This document shows positions 19,741-29,407 of a stretch of DNA of 64,000 bases, piece after piece. The DNA lies in contig CAIXPL010000037.1 of assembly GCA_903921325.1 (NCBI GenBank), positions 1-64,000 of the forward strand. Reading direction: 5' to 3'. The position numbers and the translations under genes are program-made. The first letter of the stretch is position 1. Each line of letters opens with the position of its first letter. The stretch comes from an uncultured Pseudomonadota bacterium. GTDB taxonomy: Bacteria; Pseudomonadota; Gammaproteobacteria; Burkholderiales; SG8-39. Below the pieces are notes generated by a model. That model searched no databases. It saw only the letters and a program-made list of their open reading frames with translations, and was not told where the DNA came from.

Positions 19741-20901
19741 ATGAGTGCATCCACCGCACGGCCGGGGAGTGGCGCGGCCCGATCCGCGGCGCTGAACGGC
19801 CGTCCACCTTTTCGTGCCGATCACATCGGCAGCCTGCTGCGTCCGGCAAGTTTGCGTCAGGCGCACCGCCTGCGCGCATCCGGCGCCATCAATGCACAAC
19901 AGTTTGCACAGGCGCAAGACGCAGCCATTGAGGAATTGATCGCTTTGCAGGAAGGCTGCGGGTTGCCCGTGGTGACCGATGGTGAGGCGCGCCGCGGCTC
20001 CTACTGGAGCCGGTTTGTCGAGCGGGTGCAGGGCTTTCGCGTTGGCCCGGCAGCATTCCGATTCCGTGATGAAAACGGTGCGGAAGCCGAATTCACCGCG
20101 CCTTTCATCGCGGCACGGCTACGCCGGGTGCGCCCCATTGCCCTGGACGAATTCGAATTTCTCCAAGCACACACGAGCGTGATGCCCAAGATCACTTTGC
20201 CCTCGGCGCCGACCATGCAGTTCTATGGCGGGCGCCAGGCGATCGATGAAGATGTGTACGTCGATCGTGAAGTGATGTTTGCCGAACTGGGGCAGGTCTA
20301 CCGCGAGGAGTTGCAGGCGCTCTACGACGCCGGTCTGCGATACGCCCAGATCGACGATGTACCGCTTGCCATGCTGTGTGATCCGATCATTCGTGACCGG
20401 GTGGCAACCGAGGGCGATGATCCGGAATATCTGGTCGACCTGTACATCCGGGCGATCAATGAGTGCCTGCGCGGATTGCCTGATGATCTGATCGTCGGTC
20501 TGCATCTGTGCCGCGGCAATTTCAAGGGACGTTTCCTGTCGGTCGGTGGCTATGACCCCGTCGCTGAAAAGCTGTTCAGCGAGGTCGCGGTCAACCACTT
20601 CCTGCTTGAGTACGACAGCGACCGTGCGGGGGACTTCGAGGCCTTGCGCCATCTGCCGGCGGACAAGGGCGCAGTGCTGGGGCTGATATCGAGTAAGCGT
20701 GCCGAGCTCGAGTCGATTGGCGCGCTGCGCCGACGTGTCGAGCAGGCGGCGAAAATTGTCGATCTTGGTCGTCTGGCATTGAGCCCGCAATGTGGTTTTG
20801 CCAGTACAGTGGCTGGCAATCCGGTGAGTGAGGACAATCAACGGACCAAACTAATACGGGTCGTTGAAGCAGCCGCTGCAATTTGGGGGAGCGAGGCATG
20901 A
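19741..20901 (+). CDS. Short MetE-like (core) methyltransferase
   Basis: A 386-residue protein resembling only the C-terminal, catalytic half of cobalamin-independent methionine synthase. ATG 19741 is preceded by GGAGGTGAC; an upstream GTG at 19723 is not supported. The zinc ligands of MetE are all placed: His255 and Cys257 in LHLCRGN, Glu290 in LEYDSD and Cys351 in SPQCGF. The pterin-binding N-terminal half of MetE is missing, as in short core-MetE (Mes) proteins. The methyl donor and acceptor are unknown. Its TGA overlaps the next ATG (ATGA), coupling it to a Bug receptor, and it is divergent from the dioxygenase. Confidence 0.85.
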   Translation: MSASTARPGSGAARSAALNGRPPFRADHIGSLLRPASLRQAHRLRASGAINAQQFAQAQDAAIEELIALQEGCGLPVVTDGEARRGSYWSRFVERVQGFRVGPAAFRFRDENGAEAEFTAPFIAARLRRVRPIALDEFEFLQAHTSVMPKITLPSAPTMQFYGGRQAIDEDVYVDREVMFAELGQVYREELQALYDAGLRYAQIDDVPLAMLCDPIIRDRVATEGDDPEYLVDLYIRAINECLRGLPDDLIVGLHLCRGNFKGRFLSVGGYDPVAEKLFSEVAVNHFLLEYDSDRAGDFEALRHLPADKGAVLGLISSKRAELESIGALRRRVEQAAKIVDLGRLALSPQCGFASTVAGNPVSEDNQRTKLIRVVEAAAAIWGSEA

Positions 20902-21899
20902 CGTGGTTGAAGACAGGCGTGATCGGATGGGCGCTGCGCGCGCTTGCTGCGCTGATTGCATTGCCGGGCGCGGCGATCGTGTTGCCGGCCGCAGCGCAGT
21001 CGTACCCGACTCACCCTATTCGCTTGATCGTTCCGTTTGCACCCGGTGGCAGCTCGGAGATTGTCGCGCGCACGTTCATCGCGGAGATGTCGCGTGGATT
21101 GGGCGAACAACTGGTGATCGAGAATCGTCCCGGGGGTGCCGGCAATGTGGCGATGCAGGAAGTCGCGCACGCCGAGCCCGATGGTTACACCATCATCCTG
21201 GGGCATGTGGGTACGCTCGCGATGAACCCCTGGATGTTTGCCAGGCTGCCGTATGACGCGGAGCGTGAATTCACACCGATCAGTCTGCTTGCCAAGGTGA
21301 CAACCATTTTTGCGGTGAACGCTCATTTTCCTCCGCGCGATCTGCGTGAATTCATCGTGGCAGCCAAGCGCGATCCCGGTCGCATTTATTACGGTTCGGC
21401 GGGTAACGGCAGTGCCGGGCATCTGGCATTCGAATATCTGAAAATGGTCTCGGGCATTGATGTGGTACACGCGCCTTACAAAGGCACGGGACCGCAGTTG
21501 ACCGATCTGCTGGCCGGTCAGACCCAGGCCACTTCGGCCGGTGCCGGACCGATCCTGCCGCACATACGCTCAGGCAAGGTGCGGGCGATTGCGGTCGGAT
21601 CACCACAGCGGATTGCGGTGTTGCCAGACGTTGGCACCGTGGCCGAGCAGGGATTTCCAGGCTTTGAAACCTCGCAGTGGTATGGCCTGATTGCCCCAAT
21701 CCGTGTGAAGCCCGCGATCATCAACCGTCTGGCCACAGAGGCAGCGCGCGCCGCCAGATCCCCCGCCGTGCTTGACCGGTTGGCCTCCGACGGGACGCTA
21801 TCGGTCGGTGATACCCCAGCCCAGTTTGCCGAATTTATCAAGTTGGAAAAGGCACGATGGGGCGAGGTGGTGACGCGCACCGGCGCGCGTGCCGAGTGA
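20898..21899 (+). CDS. Bug-family periplasmic solute receptor
   Basis: A 333-residue tripartite tricarboxylate transporter (TTT/Bug) receptor from ATG 20898. A signal peptide (about residues 1-30, ending AAAQS) precedes the family motifs YPTHPIRLIVPFAPGGSSEIVAR, VIENRPGGAGNVA and DGYTIILG. Bug proteins bind small carboxylates or aromatics. No TctA/TctB membrane genes are nearby, so it is an orphan. It is translationally coupled to the MetE-like gene. Confidence 0.93.
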   Translation: MTWLKTGVIGWALRALAALIALPGAAIVLPAAAQSYPTHPIRLIVPFAPGGSSEIVARTFIAEMSRGLGEQLVIENRPGGAGNVAMQEVAHAEPDGYTIILGHVGTLAMNPWMFARLPYDAEREFTPISLLAKVTTIFAVNAHFPPRDLREFIVAAKRDPGRIYYGSAGNGSAGHLAFEYLKMVSGIDVVHAPYKGTGPQLTDLLAGQTQATSAGAGPILPHIRSGKVRAIAVGSPQRIAVLPDVGTVAEQGFPGFETSQWYGLIAPIRVKPAIINRLATEAARAARSPAVLDRLASDGTLSVGDTPAQFAEFIKLEKARWGEVVTRTGARAE

Positions 21900-21910
21900 T
21901 CGGCTGGTGA

Positions 21911-23884
21911 CTAATTGATGCCATTGACTGAAATGGTGAAAAAGCTCGGTTTGCCATTGGCCGCATAGGTCGAACCGGTCATCGACCACCCCAATCCTGT
22001 GATGCCTACCCACTCGTTGATCTGGGGATTGGTGAGGCCGGCACCCACCCCGACCTGGGCCGCAAAAGGGCGCCAGATCAACCCGGGGTAGGGCAGGTTG
22101 TACCAGAACGTGTCTGTCGTCGAGTTTGCCCACCCGCCATTATTCGCGTTGACCGTGACGTCGTCTTTGCGAGTCAGTCGGACTTGGGTCTTGTCCGTAT
22201 TGGGCGCTGCCAATGCGGTTACCGCATAGGTCTTGACGAAGGGTTGATTGCCCAGAGTAAAGTTGCCGTTGGAAAACACACTCTGTACCTGCCAGCTGAA
22301 GTTAGTCCATTTGTCGCCGACAGCGCGGATCGGGAACGGGGCTACACGTTTCGCGGCAATCGAAAAGCTCGATGAGTCATAGGGGTTGGTACCGAGGGCC
22401 GCTGTGTTCGAAACGGCGATCATGTCGCCGTTGGGTGATTTGTACACCGCCAGGTTGAGTGTGGCTTCGGATGTGGTTAACTGGAACTGTCCGGTTGCTG
22501 ACTTGGAAACTGTTCCCGAAGTCGAACCAAACGCGACATTGCCAGAACAGTCCAGGCCACTGCTGCCAGCCGACATCAGGGTCTGCGTGACGCAGGGCGT
22601 CAGGGTGAACGTTCTCGCCGCGCCATCAATGACGACCATTGAAAAGCTGTTGTACCACTTACCCGGCGTGGTGATCCCCCCCGAGCGCGACGTCAAACGA
22701 TTGATTGCGCCATAGGATGCGACATACCACGTGCCGGTCAGTGCACTAAAGGGCACGGGTTGTGCAGGCAGCACCAGGAATGAATTCTGGCCTGTCGTCG
22801 TGGCGTTTACGAAGCCGCTCGCCAAGCCGCCTGGGTAGCTGAACGGCGCCCCGCCAAACGCCAGTCCGGATTTGGAAATCTGGAACGCGTGAAGCGACCC
22901 GTCTGAGCTCCGCACATTGAACTGGCATGGCACCACATTGCCGTTTCCGTCCGTGCTTGTTGATATCGTCGCGGTATCAGTGTTGCTCACACCGTCCGCG
23001 TCGGCGATTGTTGCGGCGATTGGCGATCCGTCGGAATTGAAATTCACGGTCAGGCTGCGCAGGTTACTCCCGGAGCCGTCCCCATTGAACACTGCAAGCC
23101 AGTACTTTCCCGCTGGCAGATAGGGGCAAGAGGCAAGATTGGTGGTTGGCATCCCCGTGTTGGTGACGATCGCGCTCGCCGCGCTCGACGCCGCCAATCC
23201 TGCCGAAGTCGACGACGCCACAACACTGGACAGGCTGCCGACGGTAGCCCCCGCCATGGCGGTTTTTGCCATTAGATTGTCGACCGCAATGTCCACTGCA
23301 TCTCCACTGCTGACATCTGTTGCTGGCTTGTAGCTACCCGACAAAACGTCAGTCGTCGATGGCAAAGTCGCACCGAGACTCGTCATTACCGATGCGACGT
23401 AGGTTTTAGCTGTGGCCACCGAGCTGGGCGTGACACCACTGGCCATTGACGCTGAGGGCGTGAAGCTGGTGCCGGATGGGTCAGTTCCCAGAGCGGCAGC
23501 GACCACCAGGTGGGTAACCGGTGAGACGTTCGCCACCGTTTCGCCGGCCGGGAGTGCTGAATAGAACGTCGTACCGCCATCTGCCGTGGTCACCTGCACC
23601 AGGCAGGGCGCACTCGCGCCAGGAATGCTCACGGAATAGCTTCCGTCCGCGGCCGTCGTGGCAGTGCCTGATCCACCCTGGCACACCACCGTTACTGATC
23701 CGCCGGTGATGGCAGCACCGGTAGCGGCTGCACCAGAGGCGTTCAGCGCCCCGGACGCACTGCTGCCGCTACTGGTCGAAGTGGCGCCACCGCCGCCGCC
23801 ACACGCCGTCAACATAAGACAAGCGAGCAACGGCCCGGCGACGCACCGGTAGGCAGTTTTACCGATCATGCGATCTGAAATCAT
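21911..23884 (-). CDS. Large Gly/Ser-rich lipoprotein of unknown function
   Basis: A 657-residue predicted lipoprotein. GGAGGA lies just upstream of the ATG at 23884. The lipobox LTAC puts the lipidated cysteine at residue 28, after a hydrophobic segment (VAGPLLACLMLTA). A Gly/Ser/Ala-rich linker follows (about 29-60), then a short segment like a carboxypeptidase regulatory-like beta-sandwich (SVTVVCQGGSG...DGSYSVSIPGASAP), then a long beta-rich region with no motif I recognise. Such proteins occur widely in Burkholderiales. It ends 11 bp from the convergent Bug gene. Confidence 0.75.
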   Translation of the reverse strand: MISDRMIGKTAYRCVAGPLLACLMLTACGGGGGATSTSSGSSASGALNASGAAATGAAITGGSVTVVCQGGSGTATTAADGSYSVSIPGASAPCLVQVTTADGGTTFYSALPAGETVANVSPVTHLVVAAALGTDPSGTSFTPSASMASGVTPSSVATAKTYVASVMTSLGATLPSTTDVLSGSYKPATDVSSGDAVDIAVDNLMAKTAMAGATVGSLSSVVASSTSAGLAASSAASAIVTNTGMPTTNLASCPYLPAGKYWLAVFNGDGSGSNLRSLTVNFNSDGSPIAATIADADGVSNTDTATISTSTDGNGNVVPCQFNVRSSDGSLHAFQISKSGLAFGGAPFSYPGGLASGFVNATTTGQNSFLVLPAQPVPFSALTGTWYVASYGAINRLTSRSGGITTPGKWYNSFSMVVIDGAARTFTLTPCVTQTLMSAGSSGLDCSGNVAFGSTSGTVSKSATGQFQLTTSEATLNLAVYKSPNGDMIAVSNTAALGTNPYDSSSFSIAAKRVAPFPIRAVGDKWTNFSWQVQSVFSNGNFTLGNQPFVKTYAVTALAAPNTDKTQVRLTRKDDVTVNANNGGWANSTTDTFWYNLPYPGLIWRPFAAQVGVGAGLTNPQINEWVGITGLGWSMTGSTYAANGKPSFFTISVNGIN

Positions 23885-24222
23885 GGCTTTCCTCCGATCC
23901 TTACCCTTTCACCGGGTATTCCCGGAAGAGTCTAAATGGCACCGCTCGAAGCGCCTGCCCACTATGTCACGGGCTCAGAAAACTGACGGTTTGCCGCGCC
24001 AGCTCACGGATTCTCTGAACAGCGCCCCTTTTTACTCTGTGTTCCGGCTTAAGCCGGCCGCGAGTCGGGCCGATGCTTACCGCTGTGAACCCGTTGTGAC
24101 AAACCTTCCTTTTCGGATTCTGTCGCACCCCAGTCTAGAGCCAGCCTGCCGATATGATTTCTTGTACGTCGACATTCGATTCCCCGCCGCCGGTATGTGC
24201 ATAACCAGAAACGGACAACGCA
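23885..24222. other. 338-bp divergent intergenic region
   Basis: This lies between the divergent lipoprotein and chemoreceptor genes. It contains a perfect 14-bp palindrome CCGGCTTAAGCCGG at 24044-24057. GCCGATAT at 24148-24155 resembles a sigma28 -10 element but has no matching TAAA at the right distance. No open frame with gene-like features, tRNA or clear terminator is seen. Confidence 0.5.
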
Positions 24223-25719
24223 ATGGATAACAGCAAACCTCTCTCCACCAGCATGCTATTGGCACTCGGCTTCGGTGGCCTGGTCGGGCTTGTCGTGATC
24301 GGCACCGCCATCGGCGTCTACGTCGTGAGCGACATCGCCCGCGGCAGCGAGGCGACCGCGCGGGCGGCAATCGCGGTCAAGGTGTTCATCGGGTGCGGAC
24401 TGTTCGGTGTCCTCGCCTCAATTGGCATCGTCGTTTGGATCATCCGGCGTATTTCCAGGCCACTCAAGCTCGCGGTGAGCGCAGCCAGCGATGTGGCCGA
24501 AGGGCGGCTGAGCGAGACCATCGTGCCAAGCGGCACGCTCGAGACGGTACATCTGCTTTGCGCTATAGACCGCGCTCGGTCTACGGTACTGCGCATGCGC
24601 GACGCCCAGCTTGACATGGCAGCACGGCATGACCGAGGCGAAATTTCTCATCGCATCAGCCTTGCTGAGTTTCCTGGCGAGTACGCGCAACTGGCGGCCA
24701 AGGTCAACGACATGATGGACCGCCTCAGCCAACTCGTGGTCGGCATCCACACGCGAGCCGAGACGATCAACACCGACAGCCGTGAGATCGCGCAGGGCAA
24801 CGCCGACTTGTCGATGCGAACCGAGGAGCAGGCGAGCAGCCTGGAGCAGACAGCCACCTCCCTCGAGCAACTGACCGGAACGGTACGCCATAACGCCGAC
24901 AACGCGCGCCAGGCAAGCGAACTGGCGGCGGCGGCATCACAGAAGGCTGCCGTCGGCGGGGAGACGGTGAAGCGGGTAGTGGTGACGATGGAGGAGATTG
25001 CGCAGTCCTCCAGACGCATCCAGGACATCATCACGGTCATCGACGGGATTGCGTTTCAGACGAATATTCTGGCGCTGAACGCGGCGGTGGAAGCGGCGCG
25101 GGCAGGCGAGCAGGGCAGGGGCTTCGCCGTGGTGGCCACCGAGGTAAGGAATCTGGCGCAGCGCAGCGCCGGGGCGGCCAGGGAGATCAAGGAGCTGATC
25201 ACCGAGAGTGTGGGCAACGTCGACAGCGGGACGAACCTGGTGCAGGAGGCGGGCGCGCAGATGCAGGAGATCGTGCAGTCGGTGTGCCGGGTGACCGACA
25301 TCATCGCAGAGATCTCGGCGGCGTCGGACGAGCAGGCGCAGGACATCGAGCAGGTGAACCAGGCCGTCACCCACATGGACAAGATGACGCAACAGAACGC
25401 GGCGCTGGTCGAGCAGGCGGCCGCTGCCGCCGAGAGCATGCAGGAGCAGGCGATCGGGTTGGTGCGGGCGGTTGGCGTGTTCGGGGTCGCCAGCGGCGCG
25501 GCGCAGAGCCCCCGGGCGAAGCCGGTAGCGGCTGCAGCCGCGCCGCGCGTGACGGAGCGGCGCGGGCCGAATCGTGCGCGCAACGTGACCCGGATCGCAC
25601 GCCACGATGGCGCGCCCATGAAACCGACCAAACCGGCCCAGGAGGCGACTCCGAACGCGTCGGCAGGGGTTCAGGCGCGCAAGGCGTCCGGCGGTGAAGA
25701 CGACTGGAGCGTGTTCTGA
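24223..25719 (+). CDS. Methyl-accepting chemotaxis protein with minimal periplasmic loop
   Basis: A 498-residue chemoreceptor. TM1 (about residues 11-35) and TM2 (about 51-74) are separated by only about 15 residues, so there is no periplasmic ligand domain. A HAMP domain (about 75-127) and a second HAMP-like helical segment follow. The signalling hairpin contains [37 protein letters not shown]. The C-terminus ends DWSVF, fitting the xWxxF pentapeptide that tethers CheR/CheB. It may sense membrane or cytoplasmic state. Its stop directly abuts the stop of the convergent Bug gene. Confidence 0.93.
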   Translation: MDNSKPLSTSMLLALGFGGLVGLVVIGTAIGVYVVSDIARGSEATARAAIAVKVFIGCGLFGVLASIGIVVWIIRRISRPLKLAVSAASDVAEGRLSETIVPSGTLETVHLLCAIDRARSTVLRMRDAQLDMAARHDRGEISHRISLAEFPGEYAQLAAKVNDMMDRLSQLVVGIHTRAETINTDSREIAQGNADLSMRTEEQASSLEQTATSLEQLTGTVRHNADNARQASELAAAASQKAAVGGETVKRVVVTMEEIAQSSRRIQDIITVIDGIAFQTNILALNAAVEAARAGEQGRGFAVVATEVRNLAQRSAGAAREIKELITESVGNVDSGTNLVQEAGAQMQEIVQSVCRVTDIIAEISAASDEQAQDIEQVNQAVTHMDKMTQQNAALVEQAAAAAESMQEQAIGLVRAVGVFGVASGAAQSPRAKPVAAAAAPRVTERRGPNRARNVTRIARHDGAPMKPTKPAQEATPNASAGVQARKASGGEDDWSVF

Positions 25720-26841
25720 TCAATCGAGCGTGATATGTCGCTCGCGGATCACCCGGCCCCATTTGAGCGCTTCGGCATTGAGCCATTGACCAAAACTGGC
25801 CGCAGTACCACCGACCGCTTCATAACCCTGCCTCAGGAATTTGTCGCGCACCTCGGGTCTGAGCAAGGCACGGTTCACCTCGGCATTCATCAGCTCGATG
25901 ATTGTGCCCGGCGTGTGAGCGGGCGCGAGTAGCCCGACCCAGGCTTGCGCTTCAAACCCAGGGTAGCGCTCGGCCACCGCAGGTACATCGGGCCATTGCG
26001 CCGAGCGCTGTGAAGACGTCACTGCAAGGGCAGTCAGTTTGCCGCCGTGCAGATGCGGCGCGGCCAGGCCAAGCGGTGTGAACATTGCATCGATCTGACC
26101 ACCGAGAATGTCGTTCAGGGCCGGACCGCCACCTTTGTAATGCACGGGCATCAGTTCAACCCCGGCTGCGATCCGGAACAATTCCCCGGTCAGATGACCC
26201 GAGGAACCCGCTCCCGCACTGGCGTACTGCAATGGCTGCTTGCTTGCTTTTGCCTGATCGACAAATTCCGCCAGCGTGCGCGGGGCACCTTCTCGCAGCG
26301 GCACGATCAGCACTTGCGGACTGCGCATGAGCAGAACGATCGGCGCGAAATCGCGCACCGGGTCGTAGCCCGCGTTGCGGAACAGGTAAGCGTTGTTGCT
26401 GAAATTGTCGAAGGTTGCCAGCAACTGGTAGCCATCGGCAGGCGCGCGGGCGACCGCGACTGTTCCAGTCATACCGGCCGCGCCCGGGCGGTTGTCGACG
26501 ATCACCGGCTGCCCGAGACGCTCGGCGATTGATGGGGCAATCTGTCTCACCACCAGATCGGTGACGCCTCCAGGCGGGTAGGGGACAACAATGTGCACTG
26601 CCCGTTGCGGCCAGGTGCCTTGGGCGTGCGCCGCAGCAGGCAGCATGAATCCCGGACCGGCTCCCAGAATGCTGAGCAGGGTGGGGAACACGGGGCTGAA
26701 CAGGGGGCGGAGCAGGGGGCGGAGCAGGGTGGCGAATCGTTTTGCTGCGGTCGCGAATGGACCGCACTGTGCCCAAGGCTCAGTGAGCAGACTTGCTTGC
26801 GATCCGGCCTGGCGGGCCGCCGGGTTGGTGTGCGGCGTCAT
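25720..26841 (-). CDS. Bug-family periplasmic solute receptor
   Basis: A 373-residue Bug receptor. The mature motifs WPQRAVHIVVPYPPGGVTDLVVRQIAP, VIVDNRPGAAGMTG and DGYQLLATFDN are clear. The N-terminal region before the likely cleavage site (AAAHAQG, about residue 73) is long and includes Leu-Arg-Pro repeats encoded by a 12-bp tandem repeat, so the true start may lie downstream. It begins 3 bp after the pyrD stop on the same strand, which suggests co-transcription with pyrD. No TTT membrane subunits are nearby. Confidence 0.9.
   Translation of the reverse strand: MTPHTNPAARQAGSQASLLTEPWAQCGPFATAAKRFATLLRPLLRPLFSPVFPTLLSILGAGPGFMLPAAAHAQGTWPQRAVHIVVPYPPGGVTDLVVRQIAPSIAERLGQPVIVDNRPGAAGMTGTVAVARAPADGYQLLATFDNFSNNAYLFRNAGYDPVRDFAPIVLLMRSPQVLIVPLREGAPRTLAEFVDQAKASKQPLQYASAGAGSSGHLTGELFRIAAGVELMPVHYKGGGPALNDILGGQIDAMFTPLGLAAPHLHGGKLTALAVTSSQRSAQWPDVPAVAERYPGFEAQAWVGLLAPAHTPGTIIELMNAEVNRALLRPEVRDKFLRQGYEAVGGTAASFGQWLNAEALKWGRVIRERHITLD
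26701..26736 (-). repeat. 12-bp tandem repeat in the Bug signal region
   Basis: CAGGGGGCGGAG occurs twice in tandem (26701-26724), with a degenerate third copy after it. It lies in the 5' part of the Bug gene and encodes LRPL-type repeats before the signal peptide core. A slippage-prone tract is a possible source of N-terminal length variation. Confidence 0.6.
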
Positions 26842-26844
26842 CGA

Positions 26845-27930
26845 TCAGCGTCCCGCAGAACTGCGATGATCGGCACCAACCGCCTGTGTAACCGAGCCGA
26901 ACCCGTCGGCCCGCAGTCGTTCGGCCAAGCCCAGCTTGATCTCATTGGCCAGGCCCGGGCCTTTGAATACCATTGCCGAGTAAAACTGCAGTAGCGAGGC
27001 GCCGGCGCGTATCCGCGCATAAGCCTCGGCTGCGCTGTCTATGCCGCCGCTGCCAATCAAGGGCAAGCGCCCTCCCGTGAGGCGATAGACCTGTGCCAGG
27101 CGTTCGCGCGCCAGTGCGGCGATGGGTCGGCCGGAGAGTCCGCCCGGTTCATCGCGGTGAACACTGTGCATCGCGGGTCGCTCGGTGCTGGTGTTGGCCA
27201 CTATCAGCCCGTCCACGCCGCTCGCGATTGCGACCTCGCTGATGTCCTGTAACTGGTTTTCGGTGAGATCGGGGGCAATCTTCACCAGCATCGGGGGTGT
27301 GCCGGCCGCGCCCTTGCACGCTTGCGCGCGCGCCTCCAGCGAGCGTCCGATCAGTTCCGCGATCTGCGCACGTGCCTGCAAGGCGCGCAGTCCCGGGGTG
27401 TTGGGCGAGGAGATGTTGACGACCAGGTAATCGCACGCGCGTGCCACCCGCCGGATGCAGGTCTCGTAGTCGGCGCTGGCATCGGCGCTTTCCTTGTTTT
27501 TGCCGACATTGGCCCCGACGATGCCCTTGCGCGTGCGCGCCTCAAGGCGGCGCGCAACCACTTCGATGCCTTCGCTGTTGAAGCCAAGCCGGTTGATGAC
27601 CGCCTCGTCTTCCATCAAACGAAAAAGGCGCGGTCGCGGATTGCCAGACTGTGGCAGCGGGGTCACCGTGCCCGCCTCGGTAAATCCAAAGCCCAGTGCC
27701 AGCAGGGCATCGCAGACCTGGGCACCTTTGTCAAAACCGGCCGCCATGCCAACCGGGTTCGGAAATTCCAGACCCCATACCTGCGTAGCGAGAATCGGAT
27801 CGTCAGGCGCAGGACGCACCGCAGCGCACACCTGCACCAAACCGCTGGACAAGCCTTTGATGGCCAACCCATGAGCGGTCTCGGCATCGATGTGTCCGAG
27901 CAATGGAAGTAACAGCGAATAGGGGGTCAT
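26845..27930 (-). CDS. pyrD: Dihydroorotate dehydrogenase, class 2 (quinone)
   Basis: A 361-residue class 2 DHODH, which oxidises dihydroorotate to orotate with respiratory quinone at the inner membrane face. The N-terminal helices (YSLLLPLLGHIDAETAHGLAIKGL) that form the quinone site are present. The catalytic base is serine at residue 175 in NISSPNTPGLR, the class 2 hallmark. FMN-binding segments such as IGSGGIDSAAEAYARIRAGA are intact. It is downstream of the amidase and pyrE genes and is followed by a Bug receptor. A second, class 1B enzyme is encoded 3 kb upstream. Confidence 0.97.
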   Translation of the reverse strand: MTPYSLLLPLLGHIDAETAHGLAIKGLSSGLVQVCAAVRPAPDDPILATQVWGLEFPNPVGMAAGFDKGAQVCDALLALGFGFTEAGTVTPLPQSGNPRPRLFRLMEDEAVINRLGFNSEGIEVVARRLEARTRKGIVGANVGKNKESADASADYETCIRRVARACDYLVVNISSPNTPGLRALQARAQIAELIGRSLEARAQACKGAAGTPPMLVKIAPDLTENQLQDISEVAIASGVDGLIVANTSTERPAMHSVHRDEPGGLSGRPIAALARERLAQVYRLTGGRLPLIGSGGIDSAAEAYARIRAGASLLQFYSAMVFKGPGLANEIKLGLAERLRADGFGSVTQAVGADHRSSAGR

Positions 27931-28045
27931 TCATGTACTCCAATCATTCAATCATCCGGGTTGCCAGTCGCTGCGGTGTCGCTGCAGGGACGCGGACACG
28001 CTTCGGCTGCTCCCGGGGCAGCATTATCAAGCCTTCATGCCGCTT

Positions 28046-29407
28046 TCAGACGGCCAGACCATCATGCCACGGGCCCAGCGTGCGCAGCACCCATGCTGCC
28101 ATCGCAAGCACGCGCTCGTCGTCACCGAAACGGCCGATTACCTGAATGCCTACGGGCAGGCCACTTGCCCCGCGATGGGTGGGCAGGCTGAGCGCAGGCA
28201 GATGCAGGAAGGTCCACAGTTCCTGGAATCGCGGATCACCGGTTGAGGTGAGGCCGAGCGGCGCTTCGCCCGTTACACAAGGGGTCAACAGGAGGTCAAC
28301 CTGAGTAAAGGTTTGATCAATCCGGGCACGTTGCGCCCGTGCAAAAACAACCGATTCAAAGTAGCGATCAGGTGTGATCGCAAGACCGGCCGTGATGCCC
28401 TGGCACAGTTGCGTGCTCAACTTTTCGCGATGGCGCGACCATTCATCGGCCATCGCATGCGCGCGCTCGCAGGAGGCGAGCACGGCGCGTTGCGGCGTGA
28501 TCTGGTCAAATCCGGGTAGTGGATCGACATCGATCAGTTCTACGCCCGCAACCGCGAGGCGCCCGGCTGCATCCTCGATCGCTGTCTGGGTGTCCTCAGA
28601 TGCCAATGCCCACAGGTGCGTGCGGCACAGGCCGACGCGCAACGGCTTGCGCGCTGAGAGCGCCGCCCAGGGCCGTCCGCTCAACACCGCATCGATCAGG
28701 TGCATGTCCTCGATCGAGCGCGCCAGCAGACCGAGAGTGTCCAGGCTGTCAGCTGCCGGTTTGACGCCCGTGCGGTTCCAGCGGCCAAAGCTGGGTTTGT
28801 ATCCAACCACGCCACAGAATGAGGCAGGGCGCAGCACTGATCCGCCGGTCTGGGTGCCCAGCGCCACTGCGGCCATGCCCAGGGCAACAGCAGCGCCGGA
28901 ACCACTGGATGACCCACCAGGGGTATGTAATACGTCGTGCGGATTGACGGTCGGGCCGGGTGTGCTGCCGGCAAATTCCGCCGTTACCGTCTTGCCGAGG
29001 ATGAGCGCGCCTGCCGCGCGCAGCCGTGCCACACAGCTGGCATCGTTGACCGGTTGATGGCCGACATAGATCGGCGAGCCCATCTGCGTCGGATGATCAT
29101 AGGTATCGATCACGTCCTTGACCGCGATCGGCACGCCATGCAGCAGGCCTTGTATCGGTGCGCGATCCAGCGCGCGTGCCCGCACCAGGGCCTGCGCGGG
29201 ATCGACATGCGCCCAGGCGTGCGCGGCCCCTTCCAGCAGTTCAATGCGTACGGTGTACTCGCGCACGGCCGCCTCGACGCTGCGCGTGCGGGCATTCAGA
29301 TCGTGCGCGAGCTGGGTTGCGCTATCGGGCAGGCGCTCGCCTGGTGCGACCAGCGCGTGCCGCTGCCTGCTCGCGACAGCCGGGTTCACGGCAGTCGGAT
29401 CAGGCAT
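28046..29407 (-). CDS. Amidase signature family protein
   Basis: A 453-residue amidase from ATG 29407, overlapping the last 8 bp of pyrE. The Ser-cisSer-Lys machinery is visible: lysine in [15 protein letters not shown], the serine cluster in [16 protein letters not shown] and the nucleophile region in [15 protein letters not shown]. GatA-like in fold, but no gatB or gatC is adjacent, so a small-molecule amide hydrolase is more likely. Coupling to pyrE hints at a role with pyrimidine or nitrogen compounds, which is inference. Confidence 0.88.
   Translation of the reverse strand: MPDPTAVNPAVASRQRHALVAPGERLPDSATQLAHDLNARTRSVEAAVREYTVRIELLEGAAHAWAHVDPAQALVRARALDRAPIQGLLHGVPIAVKDVIDTYDHPTQMGSPIYVGHQPVNDASCVARLRAAGALILGKTVTAEFAGSTPGPTVNPHDVLHTPGGSSSGSGAAVALGMAAVALGTQTGGSVLRPASFCGVVGYKPSFGRWNRTGVKPAADSLDTLGLLARSIEDMHLIDAVLSGRPWAALSARKPLRVGLCRTHLWALASEDTQTAIEDAAGRLAVAGVELIDVDPLPGFDQITPQRAVLASCERAHAMADEWSRHREKLSTQLCQGITAGLAITPDRYFESVVFARAQRARIDQTFTQVDLLLTPCVTGEAPLGLTSTGDPRFQELWTFLHLPALSLPTHRGASGLPVGIQVIGRFGDDERVLAMAAWVLRTLGPWHDGLAV

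Noticed and set aside
24129-24155. Sigma28 promoter for the chemoreceptor (GCCGATAT)
   Set aside because: The -10-like element has no TAAA-type -35 at the expected distance.
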